Origin: CAZJOD01 sp964547525 | GTDB taxonomy: Bacteria > Bacillota > Clostridia > JAAYHZ01 | Assembly: GCA_964547525.1 (NCBI GenBank) | Contig: CAZJOD010000022.1 | Coordinates: forward strand, 1-30,993 | Reading direction: 5' to 3' | DNA: 30,993 nucleotides | In this document: positions 16,236-24,911 of the stretch, piece by piece | How positions within the stretch are numbered: position 1 is the first letter of the stretch | How the letters are laid out: every line of letters begins with the position of its first letter | Notes under the pieces: model-generated | Told to the model about the DNA's origin: nothing | Databases searched by the model: none | The model's input: only the letters and a program-made list of their open reading frames with translations | Program-made: the position numbers and the translations under genes

Positions 16236-17738
16236 ATGCCATTTAAAGTAACCTTTATCGGTGCGGGAAGCATCGGATTTACAAGAAAACTTCTCAGAGA
16301 TCTCTTAAGTGTTAAAGCCTTTTCCAATATAGAAATCGCTTTCACCGATATAAACCAACATAACCTGGATATGGTTACACAGCTTTGTCAAAGAGATATT
16401 GACGGAAATGGTCTTGATATAAAAATCACAGCTACAAATGACCGTCGTGAAGCATTAAAAGGAGCAAAATATGTTATAAACGTAGTAAGGATAGGTGGAC
16501 TTGAAGCCTTTGAGCTGGATGTGGACATTCCACTTAAATATGGGATAGATCAGTGTGTTGGAGATACCCTTTGCGCCGGTGGTATTATGTATGGACAAAG
16601 AGGCATAGCAGCAGTACTGGATTTCTGCAAGGACATTCGCGAGGTAGCGGCACCTGACTGTCTCATGTTGAACTATGCAAATCCCAATGCTATGATAACA
16701 TGGGCTTGCAACCAATATGGCAAGGTTAATACAATCGGATTATGTCATGGAGTTCAGGGTGGGCACAGACAAATTGCAGATGTTTTAGGCTTGAAAAAAG
16801 AAGAAGTAGATATAATATGTGCAGGAATAAACCATCAGACCTGGTACATACAGGTGAAACACAAGGGTGAGGATATGACATCAAAGCTTCTTGAAGCATT
16901 TGAAAAGCATCCTGAATATAGTAAAACCGAAAAGGTCCGCATTGATATGTTAAAAAGATTCGGATATTACAGCACTGAATCTAACGGACATCTGAGTGAA
17001 TATGTACCCTGGTACCGCAAACGCCCTGAAGAAATCAAAGATTGGATAGATTTAGGTGTATGGATAAATGGCGAGACAGGAGGATATTTAAGGGTATGCA
17101 CCGAAGGTCGCAACTGGTTTGAAACGGATTTTCCAAACTGGTTAAAAGAGCCTCCAATGCAATATTGTGACGAGAAGAGAAGCCAGGAGCATGGTTCCTA
17201 TATAATTGAAGGTCTAGAAACAGGAAGAATTTACAGAGGTCATTTTAATGTTGTTAACAATGGAACTATAACAAACCTACCCGATGATGCCGTGGTAGAA
17301 GTGCCCGGATATGTTGACTACAATGGAGTCAATATCCCGAAAGTGGGAGATCTGCCATTAGGGTGTGCCGCAGTGTGTAATGTCAGCATTTCTGTACAAA
17401 GGATGGCAGTACAGGCAGCAGTAAACGGTGATGACATGTTGCTTAGGCAGGCTATGATGATGGATCCACTGACGGGTGCTGTATGCAATCCTCCGGAAAT
17501 CTGGCAGATGGTTGATGAAATGCTGGTAGCTCAGGAAAAATGGCTTCCCCAGTATAAAGCTGCTATAAAAGCGGCAAAAGCCCGTCTTGAGGCAGGTAAT
17601 CTCATACCAACCAAAGAATACAGGGGAGCGGCAAGGCTTAAAATAAAAAGTGTTGAAGAAATGGCAAAAGATAAGGAAAATGCCAGAAAGAATGCCGCAG
17701 CGGCAGATAAGGCAGAAGAAAGACCTGCAGCTAAATAA
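16236..17738 (+). CDS. GH4-family NAD- and metal-dependent glycosidase
   Basis: A 500-residue cytoplasmic enzyme. ATG 16236 is chosen because CAGGAGGG lies just upstream and the product then starts with the NAD-binding strand (FKVTFIGAGSIGF). GH4 hallmarks follow: NPNA after residue 148, the metal-binding C170-H171 (LCHGVQ) and H200 (GINHQTW). GH4 enzymes oxidise the sugar with bound NAD+, eliminate the glycosidic oxygen and re-reduce. The residues after CH tune substrate choice; CHGV differs from the CHSV of MelA-type alpha-galactosidases, so alpha-galactosidase, alpha-glucosidase or uronidase activity are all possible. An unusual lysine/alanine-rich tail (about residues 465-500) may be disordered. 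Probably controlled by the upstream AraC protein. Confidence 0.87.
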   Translation: MPFKVTFIGAGSIGFTRKLLRDLLSVKAFSNIEIAFTDINQHNLDMVTQLCQRDIDGNGLDIKITATNDRREALKGAKYVINVVRIGGLEAFELDVDIPLKYGIDQCVGDTLCAGGIMYGQRGIAAVLDFCKDIREVAAPDCLMLNYANPNAMITWACNQYGKVNTIGLCHGVQGGHRQIADVLGLKKEEVDIICAGINHQTWYIQVKHKGEDMTSKLLEAFEKHPEYSKTEKVRIDMLKRFGYYSTESNGHLSEYVPWYRKRPEEIKDWIDLGVWINGETGGYLRVCTEGRNWFETDFPNWLKEPPMQYCDEKRSQEHGSYIIEGLETGRIYRGHFNVVNNGTITNLPDDAVVEVPGYVDYNGVNIPKVGDLPLGCAAVCNVSISVQRMAVQAAVNGDDMLLRQAMMMDPLTGAVCNPPEIWQMVDEMLVAQEKWLPQYKAAIKAAKARLEAGNLIPTKEYRGAARLKIKSVEEMAKDKENARKNAAAADKAEERPAAK

Positions 17739-17991
17739 TATATAGAGTTTTATTATAAGTATAAATTCCACATACTACCTTTTGATTTTGAGCTTGGTAA
17801 AAAGATGCTAAAAAAATGCAAGAGTGAACCGGGTGGAATTGATTTAACGCAAAAACTGCAATAATTGAATGGAATAGTGGCAATCTGAAGTTCCCTATTC
17901 AAAGGGAATGTAAAATTGTATATGTTTCTGTTTTCGAATATAAAGCATAGATATAGATTTGTTATACCAAAACTTTATACCTCAGTTATCC

Positions 17992-18026
17992 AAGGGCTTT
18001 GATGGTTTAACCACTGTCGAAGCCTT
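17992..18026 (+). terminator. Terminator-like hairpin
   Basis: AAGGGCTTTGA pairs with TCGAAGCCTT (one bulge, one G-T pair), with inner GGTT and AACC pairing. The following T-run is interrupted (TTCGTTTT). It probably ends transcription before the hydrogenase operon. Confidence 0.45.
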
Positions 18027-18099
18027 TCGTTTTAGCACGCTATAAAAGCACATCCTTTTGTAAGATTATCATTATTATTTTTTTCTTTTTAAAATTTTC

Positions 18100-18109
18100 A
18101 TACCGGTAT
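18100..18109. promoter_or_regulatory. Palindrome ATACCGGTAT upstream of the hydrogenase operon
   Basis: A perfect 10-base palindrome about 65 bases upstream of the first hydrogenase gene, in otherwise very AT-rich DNA. It is a candidate operator; the regulator is unknown. Confidence 0.35.
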
Positions 18110-18172
18110 CGGCATATATATTTAGTGATGCAATTATTCAAGACTAATTCGATAGGGTGTGTTAATGGAATA

Positions 18173-18619
18173 ATGAAAGCTCTTGGTATTGGGAACAGGC
18201 TTATGATGGATGATGGTATTGCCATAGCGGTGCTGGAAAATTTAAAAAGCAATCTGGAATCAATGGGAGTTGAAGTCATTATCGGAGAAACCGATTTTCA
18301 GTTTTGCTTTCACCGACTAAAAGAAGATGACTTTGTAATTATTCTGGATGCTGCATACTCAGGAGCAGAAGCCGGAAGTATTCACACTTGCAAATTGGAG
18401 GAAGCGATTGCTTTATATGGGGAAGCTAACTCGCAACATGATATGAGCGTTTTTGACCTAATGAGATTACACTCAAAGCCACTTAAAGGCTATTTTATAG
18501 GTATTGAGATAGCAGAAGTAGGATTTGGATTTGAACTGAGTAATATTCTGAGGAAAAAATTCAATGGTATTTGCCTTGAGGTTGAGAGAATTATTTGTAG
18601 AGTTGCAAAGGAGGTCTAA
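18173..18619 (+). CDS. [NiFe]-hydrogenase maturation protease (HyaD/HybD/HycI family)
   Basis: A 148-residue endopeptidase that removes the C-terminal tail of the hydrogenase large subunit once nickel is in place. The N-terminus is the family signature (KALGIGNRLMMDDGIA). The likely nickel-sensing residues are the second Asp of MMDDG (equivalent to Glu16 of E. coli HybD), the Asp of IILDAAYSG and the His of SQHDMSV. I place the start at ATG 18173, where family members begin; an in-frame GTG at 18125 would add 16 residues and neither has a strong ribosome site. It heads the operon and has a matching substrate: the large subunit keeps a 15-residue tail. Confidence 0.82.
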   Translation: MKALGIGNRLMMDDGIAIAVLENLKSNLESMGVEVIIGETDFQFCFHRLKEDDFVIILDAAYSGAEAGSIHTCKLEEAIALYGEANSQHDMSVFDLMRLHSKPLKGYFIGIEIAEVGFGFELSNILRKKFNGICLEVERIICRVAKEV

Positions 18620-18620
18620 T

Positions 18621-18881
18621 ATGCATGATACTTTTTTGAATGAAAGAATATACGAGGCACTATTTAAAATTTGTCAAGAAAACAAAATATTAAAACTTAA
18701 CAGAGTTAATATAGCTGTTAATTTAGATAGCCATATCAGCGCAAACAGCCTTCTGGAGCATTTCAGCGAGCGAAATAATAATTTATTAGGCGAATGGACG
18801 GATATTATTGTTGAAAAAAGAGATGTTGGCAAACTTAATGCGGTTATTAACAGCATTGAAGGTGAGTCAATTGATGAATGA
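18621..18881 (+). CDS. HypA-like nickel chaperone lacking the zinc-finger loop
   Basis: An 86-residue protein starting MHD, with AAAGGAGG 6 bases upstream. HypA proteins begin MHE, where His2 binds nickel for delivery to the large subunit. The N-terminal helix (ERIYEALFKICQ) and first strands align with HypA, and the last strand (KLNAVINSIEGE) resembles HypA's final strand (E-L-x-x-x-S-I-E). The usual 30-40 residue loop with two CxxC zinc motifs is absent; the protein is about 25 residues shorter than normal and has one cysteine. Its place between the protease and hypF supports a HypA role. Homology is inferred from pattern and context. It overlaps hypF by 8 bases. Confidence 0.6.
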   Translation: MHDTFLNERIYEALFKICQENKILKLNRVNIAVNLDSHISANSLLEHFSERNNNLLGEWTDIIVEKRDVGKLNAVINSIEGESIDE

Positions 18882-21174
18882 TCCAAAAAGGTACACAGTC
18901 CATATAACAGGTATTGTTCAGGGTGTAGGGATGAGACCGCATATTTATAAAGCAGCAAACCAATTTGGCCTGTGTGGATGGGTAAGCAATCAGGGCACAG
19001 CTGTAGTTATAGATATTTCAGGTAGCAAAAAAAGTATTCAAGATTTTATTACTGCATTGCTTGAGAACCCACCTGCCGGTGCAAAAATTAATAGTATAAA
19101 GATTAAATCTGAGAAATATAAAGCATACAATGGGTTTTCTATTAGTAATAGTTCTATAGATGACCGGTTTCAAGGGTTTATCCCGCCTGATACGGCAATT
19201 TGTGATGAATGTATAAAGGAAATACAGGATAAGATGAATCGGAGGTATATGTATCCTTTCACAAATTGCACATCCTGTGGTCCCAGGTATTCTATTATAA
19301 GAACACTCCCTTACGACAGAACGAACACTTCAATGTCATCTTTTGATATGTGCCAAACATGTAGGAGTGAATATGAAAGCCCGGATAACAGACGATTTCA
19401 TGCCCAAACAAACTGCTGTGTTGATTGTGGACCAAAGCTCTTTCTGCTTGATAATAAAGGAAAACCAATAGATAGTATTCATCCTGTTGCAACTGCCGGA
19501 CAATTGCTTTGTGAGGGTAGATTGATCGCTATTAAGGGAATTGGCGGATATCACCTTGCTTGCAATGCATGTGATGAGAAGGCTGTAGACCTGCTTCGCA
19601 AAAGGAAAAGAAGACCGGACAGACCGCTGGCTATAATGGCAGCCAGTTTAGAATCTGCCAGGTTAATCTGTATGGTAACCGATAAAGAGGAAGAAATACT
19701 TACGAGCAGACAACGGCCCATTGTCCTGCTTGAGAAGAGATTTCCGGAATTATTACCTAATAATATAGCTCCGGTGATTAACCGTCTTGGAGTTATGCTC
19801 CCCTATACACCTTTGCATCATCTACTCTTTCGGGAAGAGCTTCAATACCTTATTATGACCAGTGGAAATGTCAGCGGGATGCCTATTTGCTACAAGGATG
19901 AGAAGGCATTTGAAGAACTCAAGGATGTAGTGGATTTTTTCCTTGTACATGATAGAGAAATACTTACTCCAATAGATGATTCGGTCGTTCGGGTTGTTGA
20001 TGAGAAAGAAATGGTAAGCCGAAGCGCTAGAGGATATTCCCCTTCTACCTTACAGATAGGCTTAGACAACGAAATTATGGCAATGGGAGCAGAACACAAA
20101 TCAGCACTATGCCTATTGCATAAGGGTTATGCTCATTCAACGCAGTATCTGGGCAGTCTGGATGAAATGAATGCATATGAAGAATATCTAAAGAGTATCA
20201 AGAGGATGAAAGTATTGCTTGGTGCAGAACCACAAATTATTGCACATGACTTGCATCCCGGGTACCTTTCCACACAGTGGGCTATAAAGCAGTCTGCTAA
20301 AACAATCCCTATACAGCACCACCATGCACATATGGCTGCTTGTATGGCGGAGAATGACCTAAAAAAGGATGCTATAGGTATTATCTATGATGGAACAGGT
20401 ATGGGAACAGATGGGGCTATATGGGGAGGGGAATTTCTTGTTGGTTCAAAAGGTAGGTTTTTGCGGGCTGGTCACTGGAAGTATGTGACACTGCAAGGTG
20501 GAGATAGTGCTATTAAAGAACCTTGGAAATCAGCAGTTTCCTATCTATTTTCTATGGGTATTAACAGTGAGGAGTTTCTTGATAGTGTTAATTGTTTAAA
20601 AGTTAGAGCGCTGCAGAATACACTCAGGCATAATATAAACTGTTTCAAATCGTCGAGTATGGGAAGACTATTTGACTGTGTATCTGCACTTGTTATGAAA
20701 AGGATGCATATTACATATGACGCTCAAGCAGCTATTGAACTGGAAAGTGTGATAGGGTCGGATGTAACGGATAGTTATCCTTATTCTATAGATGAAAAAG
20801 AAGAGAAGCTGGAAGTCGGGTATGGAGAAATTATAACAGGCATTTTAAAAGATATAAAAGATGGAAAGACAGCTTCAAATATATCGGCAAAATTCCACAA
20901 CACAGTTTGTGAAGCTACTATAGACTGTGTGTGCAAAATAAGAAGCATATGTGGTATAGACGATATCGTTTTAGGTGGAGGAGTGTTTGAAAATATATAT
21001 CTATTAAAAAATATGAAACTAAGACTAAAAGATCATGGCTTTAATGTATGCCATAATATGACGATACCCACGAATGATGGTGGGATTGCCTTTGGGCAAG
21101 CAATGGTTGCAGTTCAAATGGTAAAGGAGGGAAATTATGTGTCTGGCAGTTCCGGCAAGGATTGTATCCATTGA
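18874..21174 (+). CDS. hypF: Carbamoyltransferase HypF
   Basis: A 766-residue enzyme that converts carbamoyl phosphate and ATP to a carbamoyl group for HypE, the source of the cyanide ligands of the NiFe site. Domain order is standard: acylphosphatase (GIVQGVGMRPHIY at about 13-25), two zinc-finger units (CDEC...CTSC and CQTC...CVDC, about 105-180), a YrdC-like domain (KGIGGYHLACNA; SGNVSGMPI) and a Kae1-like domain (QHHHAHMAACMAEN; LGGGVFENIYL). ATG 18874 follows AAGGTGAG at 7 bases and overlaps the hypA-like stop. The 3' end overlaps hypC by 38 bases. Confidence 0.97.
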   Translation: MNDPKRYTVHITGIVQGVGMRPHIYKAANQFGLCGWVSNQGTAVVIDISGSKKSIQDFITALLENPPAGAKINSIKIKSEKYKAYNGFSISNSSIDDRFQGFIPPDTAICDECIKEIQDKMNRRYMYPFTNCTSCGPRYSIIRTLPYDRTNTSMSSFDMCQTCRSEYESPDNRRFHAQTNCCVDCGPKLFLLDNKGKPIDSIHPVATAGQLLCEGRLIAIKGIGGYHLACNACDEKAVDLLRKRKRRPDRPLAIMAASLESARLICMVTDKEEEILTSRQRPIVLLEKRFPELLPNNIAPVINRLGVMLPYTPLHHLLFREELQYLIMTSGNVSGMPICYKDEKAFEELKDVVDFFLVHDREILTPIDDSVVRVVDEKEMVSRSARGYSPSTLQIGLDNEIMAMGAEHKSALCLLHKGYAHSTQYLGSLDEMNAYEEYLKSIKRMKVLLGAEPQIIAHDLHPGYLSTQWAIKQSAKTIPIQHHHAHMAACMAENDLKKDAIGIIYDGTGMGTDGAIWGGEFLVGSKGRFLRAGHWKYVTLQGGDSAIKEPWKSAVSYLFSMGINSEEFLDSVNCLKVRALQNTLRHNINCFKSSSMGRLFDCVSALVMKRMHITYDAQAAIELESVIGSDVTDSYPYSIDEKEEKLEVGYGEIITGILKDIKDGKTASNISAKFHNTVCEATIDCVCKIRSICGIDDIVLGGGVFENIYLLKNMKLRLKDHGFNVCHNMTIPTNDGGIAFGQAMVAVQMVKEGNYVSGSSGKDCIH

Positions 21175-21364
21175 AAAATTACATGCATGGGCTGAAACTA
21201 TGGGAGTACGGCAAAGAGTAAATATTCATTTAATTGATTCTCCTGTACCCGGTGATTATATACTGGTTCATGCAGGTTTTGCGATTGAAAAAATAGACTC
21301 GGAACAATTTAGATTTTTGAATGATACACTTTATGAGATGCCGGAAGGTACAGAAAATGAATGA
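21137..21364 (+). CDS. hypC: Hydrogenase assembly chaperone HypC
   Basis: A 75-residue chaperone with the defining MCLAVP start; Cys2 (N-terminal after Met removal) contacts iron and binds HypD and the large-subunit precursor. A conserved GDYILVHAGFAIEKID segment follows. AAAGGAGGG gives a strong ribosome site inside the end of hypF. It overlaps hypF by 38 bases and hypD by 8, which suggests coupled translation of the assembly complex. Confidence 0.95.
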   Translation: MCLAVPARIVSIEKLHAWAETMGVRQRVNIHLIDSPVPGDYILVHAGFAIEKIDSEQFRFLNDTLYEMPEGTENE

Positions 21365-22439
21365 TAATAGAATTATTGAAAGATTAAAAAATTGTTTTGA
21401 AGAGATTTATAATCGGGATATACGGATTATGGAGGTTTGTGGAACACACACCAGAGCAATTTCTAAATCCGGCATAAGGTATTTGCTCCCAAAAGAAGTG
21501 GTCCTTTTATCCGGACCTGGCTGTCCCGTTTGCGTTACACCTGAATCTTATATAGATGCAGCCGTGGAATTATCGAATTTAGAGGGTGTGGTTCTTGTTA
21601 CCTTTGGAGATATGATGAAGGTGAAAGGAACTTGCTTCAATCTGTCGGATAAACAGGCCCAAGGCTCAAAAATAACTGTTGTCTATTCTCCGGAAGATGC
21701 ACTGACTATTGCTGCAAAAAATAAGGATAAATTAGTCGTTTTTATTGCGGTAGGATTTGAAACTACAGCTCCATTGATTGCTGTGACAGTGAAACTGGCA
21801 AAGGCAGGAGGACTGGATAATCTGTTCTTTCTCACAGCATTAAAATGCATGGAGCCGGCTATCCGGTTTATTTTGCAGGATGAGAGAAATAAAATTAATG
21901 CAATGATTTGCCCGGGTCATGTGGCATCAATTAAAGGAGCAGATCATTTCAGGTTTATCACGGAGGAATTTGGTATTCCTGCAGTAATATGTGGTTTTGA
22001 AAGTCAAGATATAACAGCAGGGATATACCTGCTGTTGGAGCAGCTTACAGGAAAAAGGCATATAGAGTTCGTGAACCTGTATAAACGATGTGTTAGTTTC
22101 ACCGGTAATAGAATCGCTCAACATATGATGAATGAAGTGTTTGATGTAGCCGATGGGGATTGGAGAGGGATTGGTTCCATCACCAATTCCGCCTTGGTGC
22201 TGAATGATAGGTACGAGCATCTGGATGCAGTCAAGAGATTTGGACTAAAGATAGAGCCATACTCAAGTCCTGTAAACTGCCTATGCAGTGAAATCCTTCT
22301 GGGACTAAAACTACCTCGCCAATGTAGTCTTTTTGGGTTAGTTTGCACACCGGAACATCCCTCCGGTCCATGTATGGTATCCTCAGAAGGTGCGTGTGCA
22401 GCTCACTTCAGGTATGGAGGAGATAGTGAAAATGGATGA
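21357..22439 (+). CDS. hypD: Hydrogenase formation protein HypD
   Basis: A 360-residue iron-sulfur scaffold on which the Fe(CN)2CO unit is built with HypC. Key residues are visible: C28 in CGTH, C56 and C59 in GPGCPVC, a CPGHVASI segment and a cysteine-rich C-terminus (CTPEHPSGPCMVSSEGACAA). ATG 21357 follows GGAAGG at 9 bases and overlaps the hypC stop by 8 bases; an in-frame ATG at 21321 is internal to hypC and not needed. Confidence 0.96.
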   Translation: MNDNRIIERLKNCFEEIYNRDIRIMEVCGTHTRAISKSGIRYLLPKEVVLLSGPGCPVCVTPESYIDAAVELSNLEGVVLVTFGDMMKVKGTCFNLSDKQAQGSKITVVYSPEDALTIAAKNKDKLVVFIAVGFETTAPLIAVTVKLAKAGGLDNLFFLTALKCMEPAIRFILQDERNKINAMICPGHVASIKGADHFRFITEEFGIPAVICGFESQDITAGIYLLLEQLTGKRHIEFVNLYKRCVSFTGNRIAQHMMNEVFDVADGDWRGIGSITNSALVLNDRYEHLDAVKRFGLKIEPYSSPVNCLCSEILLGLKLPRQCSLFGLVCTPEHPSGPCMVSSEGACAAHFRYGGDSENG

Positions 22440-23433
22440 AAAAATCAAGCTTTCTCATGGAGATGGTGGAAGCGTTACACAGCGATTAATCAAAAATGTA
22501 TTTTATAAATATTTTAATGATTCAATTTCTAATGCAATGCCGGATTCCTTTGTGTTTGAAGCGAGGGAAGATAAATTTGCATATACTACTGACAGCTTTG
22601 TTGTAAATCCCTTGTTTTTTAGAGGAGGAAATATAGGAAAGCTTGCTGTATGCGGTACTATTAATGACCTTGCGACAGCCGGTGCAATACCGTTATTCTT
22701 GAGTGCCGGCTTTATCATAGAAGAAGGCTTTAGTATTGAAAAGCTGCACCTTATTGCAAAATCTATGAGTGATGTTTGCAAACAGACTGGTGCAAGAATC
22801 GTAACCGGTGATACCAAAGTAGTGGAAAGAGGAAGTGCTGATGAGCTCTTCATTAATACTTCGGGAATTGGCAGGGTGTCGGAGATATATAATTCCCGCC
22901 GGGTAGTACCGGGTGATGAGATAATTATAACCGGAGGTATTGCAGAGCATGGCATATCCGTACTCTTAGGCAGATATGACTTGGGTATTGAAACGGAGCT
23001 GGAAAGTGACTGTGCTCCAATGTGCTGCCTTATCAATAGTTTGGGTGAAAATCTTAAACATATAAAGTTAATGAAGGACCCTACGCGTGGAGGTTTAGCG
23101 ACTACGCTGAATGAAATAGCTTTAGATCAAGGGTTGAGTATAGAACTTAATGAACAGTCCATTCCGGTAAAAAGTGAAGTGTATGGCATTAGTGAGATCT
23201 TAGGAATGGACCCTTTATATCTTGCTTGTGAAGGTAGAATGTTGATTGTAGTTGAAAAAGGCTATGGAGAGAAAATGCTGTGTCATATAAAAGTACTTGA
23301 AAACTGCAGCGAAGCTCAGAACATAGGGCGGTTTACTTCAGGACATCACGGGATAGTGTATATGAAAACGTTTATCGGAGGTAAACGTATCATTACAATG
23401 CCGGAAGGTCAGATGCTTCCCAGGATATGCTAA
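22432..23433 (+). CDS. hypE: Carbamoyl-phosphate dehydratase-type maturation protein HypE
   Basis: A 333-residue PurM/SelD-type ATPase that dehydrates the carbamoyl group on its C-terminal cysteine to a thiocyanate for transfer to iron. The N-terminus carries KLSHGDGGS, the middle TGDTKVVERGSAD and MKDPTRGGLATTLNE, and the protein ends in PRIC with the acceptor cysteine last, as required. ATG 22432 has GGAGGAG 9 bases upstream and overlaps hypD by 8 bases. It is followed by 79 non-coding bases before the electron-transfer and structural genes. Confidence 0.96.
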   Translation: MDEKIKLSHGDGGSVTQRLIKNVFYKYFNDSISNAMPDSFVFEAREDKFAYTTDSFVVNPLFFRGGNIGKLAVCGTINDLATAGAIPLFLSAGFIIEEGFSIEKLHLIAKSMSDVCKQTGARIVTGDTKVVERGSADELFINTSGIGRVSEIYNSRRVVPGDEIIITGGIAEHGISVLLGRYDLGIETELESDCAPMCCLINSLGENLKHIKLMKDPTRGGLATTLNEIALDQGLSIELNEQSIPVKSEVYGISEILGMDPLYLACEGRMLIVVEKGYGEKMLCHIKVLENCSEAQNIGRFTSGHHGIVYMKTFIGGKRIITMPEGQMLPRIC

Positions 23434-23512
23434 GTAAGTATTTATGTAAATCACCAAAAAGACTCCTTCGGAATATATTGAATATAGTAAATTTATTACC
23501 GGAGGGGAGAAC

Positions 23513-24007
23513 ATGAAAGTACAGGATTTTTCAAATAAAAACCTTGACCGCATTATGGCAGAAATTAATTATGATATTAACTTATTATATGTAATTCCAT
23601 GTATCTATACAAGAAATTTGATATTGAACCATTTAAGAGAGAGGATATTCATGCTTGAGGTTTCAATGGAAGCTATGAACCGGCCGGTACCTTTACAGGC
23701 ATATCCTTTGCCTCTTCAGCCGGGGGTTACTCCTATAGCAGATCCGCCTGTCCTGCAACAGCCGACGACTTCTGGAAACCAAGCAACATTCACGCTTCAA
23801 GAACTGTCCAAATATGATGGAAAGGGTGGCAATCCCGCATATGTTGCGGTAAATGGTACTGTTTATGATGTTACAAACAATGCTACGTGGGCGGCTGCAA
23901 CACACTTTGGATTGACGGCGGGAAAAGACCTGACTAATGAATTTGCTTCATGTCATGCAGGTCAGCAAATATTGAGTAAATTAAAAGTAGTGGGAAAGTT
24001 GGTGTGA
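23513..24007 (+). CDS. Cytochrome-b5-like heme-binding domain protein
   Basis: A 164-residue protein with CCGGAGGGGAG before its ATG. Residues 1-57 are helical and unassigned, 58-85 are a proline-rich linker, and 92-164 match the clostridial branch of the cytochrome b5 fold (TFTLQELSKYDGKGGNPAYV, then VNGTVYDVTN). H131 (THFG) and H148 (SCHAG) are at positions expected for the axial heme ligands. There is no signal peptide or membrane segment. It lies one base before the small-subunit gene, inside the operon, so it may carry electrons to or from the hydrogenase. Heme binding is inferred; the domain can also bind other ligands. Confidence 0.75.
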   Translation: MKVQDFSNKNLDRIMAEINYDINLLYVIPCIYTRNLILNHLRERIFMLEVSMEAMNRPVPLQAYPLPLQPGVTPIADPPVLQQPTTSGNQATFTLQELSKYDGKGGNPAYVAVNGTVYDVTNNATWAAATHFGLTAGKDLTNEFASCHAGQQILSKLKVVGKLV

Positions 24008-24008
24008 A

Positions 24009-24911
24009 ATGAGCAATACAAGTATTACTTGCTCTGAATATAGAGCAAGGCTCAGTACAGCAGCAAGTCTGCTGGAGACTGTGAAGACACAAATCAAACA
24101 TGGTGTTTTAAGGAAAAGGAATCTTGTGTGGCTTGAATTGACCGGGTGTTCAGGAAATATCATATCGCTTCTTGATGGCTCAAATCCCGATTTCAAGTAT
24201 TTGATTTCGCAGATGACTAATTTTATCTATAATAACAGTCTTTCAGTGAGCGAAGGGCAGAGTGCTATGGAGCAGTTGTTTAGTGTGCTGGGAAATGATT
24301 ATATCCTTGCTGTGGAAGGAGCTGTTGCGACTAAAAACAATGGCCTTTACAACATCATCGGTCGCCTGGACGGTAAACCGGTAACTGCGCTTAATGCAGT
24401 TAAAAAACTTGGTGAGAAGGCAACTTGTGTCATTGCTATAGGTGCCTGTGCCACCCATGGTGGGGTTTCTGCAGCCAGACCAAATCCTGCTGAGTGCGTT
24501 AGTATGCAGAGTGTATTAAATAGAAAGGTGATAAAGCTGCCGGGTTGCCCTTGCCATCCGGACTGGTTTATGGGTACACTCGCCCATATCCTGCTGTACG
24601 GAGAACCCGAGCTTGATAGCAGGGATAGACCTCTTTTGTTTTACAGCACATTAATTCATGACAGATGTCCCCGTAGGTCATATTTTGATAAGGGAATCTT
24701 TGCCCAAAAGTTGGGTGATAAAACCTGTATGTTCAAGCTGGGGTGCCGCGGGCCGGTAACACGTGTAGACTGCCCCATCAGGCAGTGGAATCAATATGTT
24801 AACTGGCCTATTGAGGATGACACGCCCTGTATAGGGTGTGCACAATTTGGATTCCCTGATGCAATGGAACCTTTTATCAGCTACAATACCACAAGAGAGG
24901 TGAAAAGATGA
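24009..24911 (+). CDS. hupS: [NiFe]-hydrogenase small subunit, cytoplasmic, with CxxN proximal motif
   Basis: A 300-residue electron-transfer subunit. Distal cluster ligands H217, C220, C240 and C246 and medial ligands C255, C274 and C277 are present. For the proximal cluster C47, C147 and C180 are found, but the second position of CxxC is N50 (TGCSGN). The same C-x-x-N pattern is known from cyanobacterial uptake hydrogenases (group 2a HupS). There is no twin-arginine signal, so the enzyme is cytoplasmic. A 40-residue N-terminal extension precedes the first cluster motif. The start is one base after the cytochrome gene's stop; the end overlaps the large-subunit start by 4 bases. The symbol hup is by analogy. 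Confidence 0.9.
   Translation: MSNTSITCSEYRARLSTAASLLETVKTQIKHGVLRKRNLVWLELTGCSGNIISLLDGSNPDFKYLISQMTNFIYNNSLSVSEGQSAMEQLFSVLGNDYILAVEGAVATKNNGLYNIIGRLDGKPVTALNAVKKLGEKATCVIAIGACATHGGVSAARPNPAECVSMQSVLNRKVIKLPGCPCHPDWFMGTLAHILLYGEPELDSRDRPLLFYSTLIHDRCPRRSYFDKGIFAQKLGDKTCMFKLGCRGPVTRVDCPIRQWNQYVNWPIEDDTPCIGCAQFGFPDAMEPFISYNTTREVKR

Larger units (their letters stand above)
17739..18172. other. Intergenic region between the GH4 gene and the hydrogenase operon
   Basis: About 430 AT-rich bases with no believable gene. It contains a terminator-like hairpin (17992-18026) and a short palindrome (18100-18109) near the presumed hydrogenase promoter. Confidence 0.5.

Noticed and set aside
17358..17771. 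A 137-codon minus-strand frame over the 3' end of the GH4 gene
   Set aside because: Shadow of the GH4 coding sequence with Cys/Phe-rich low-complexity text; no expression signals.
22503..23036. A 177-codon minus-strand frame within hypE
   Set aside because: It lies wholly opposite a well-supported hypE gene and has no ribosome site or recognisable motifs.
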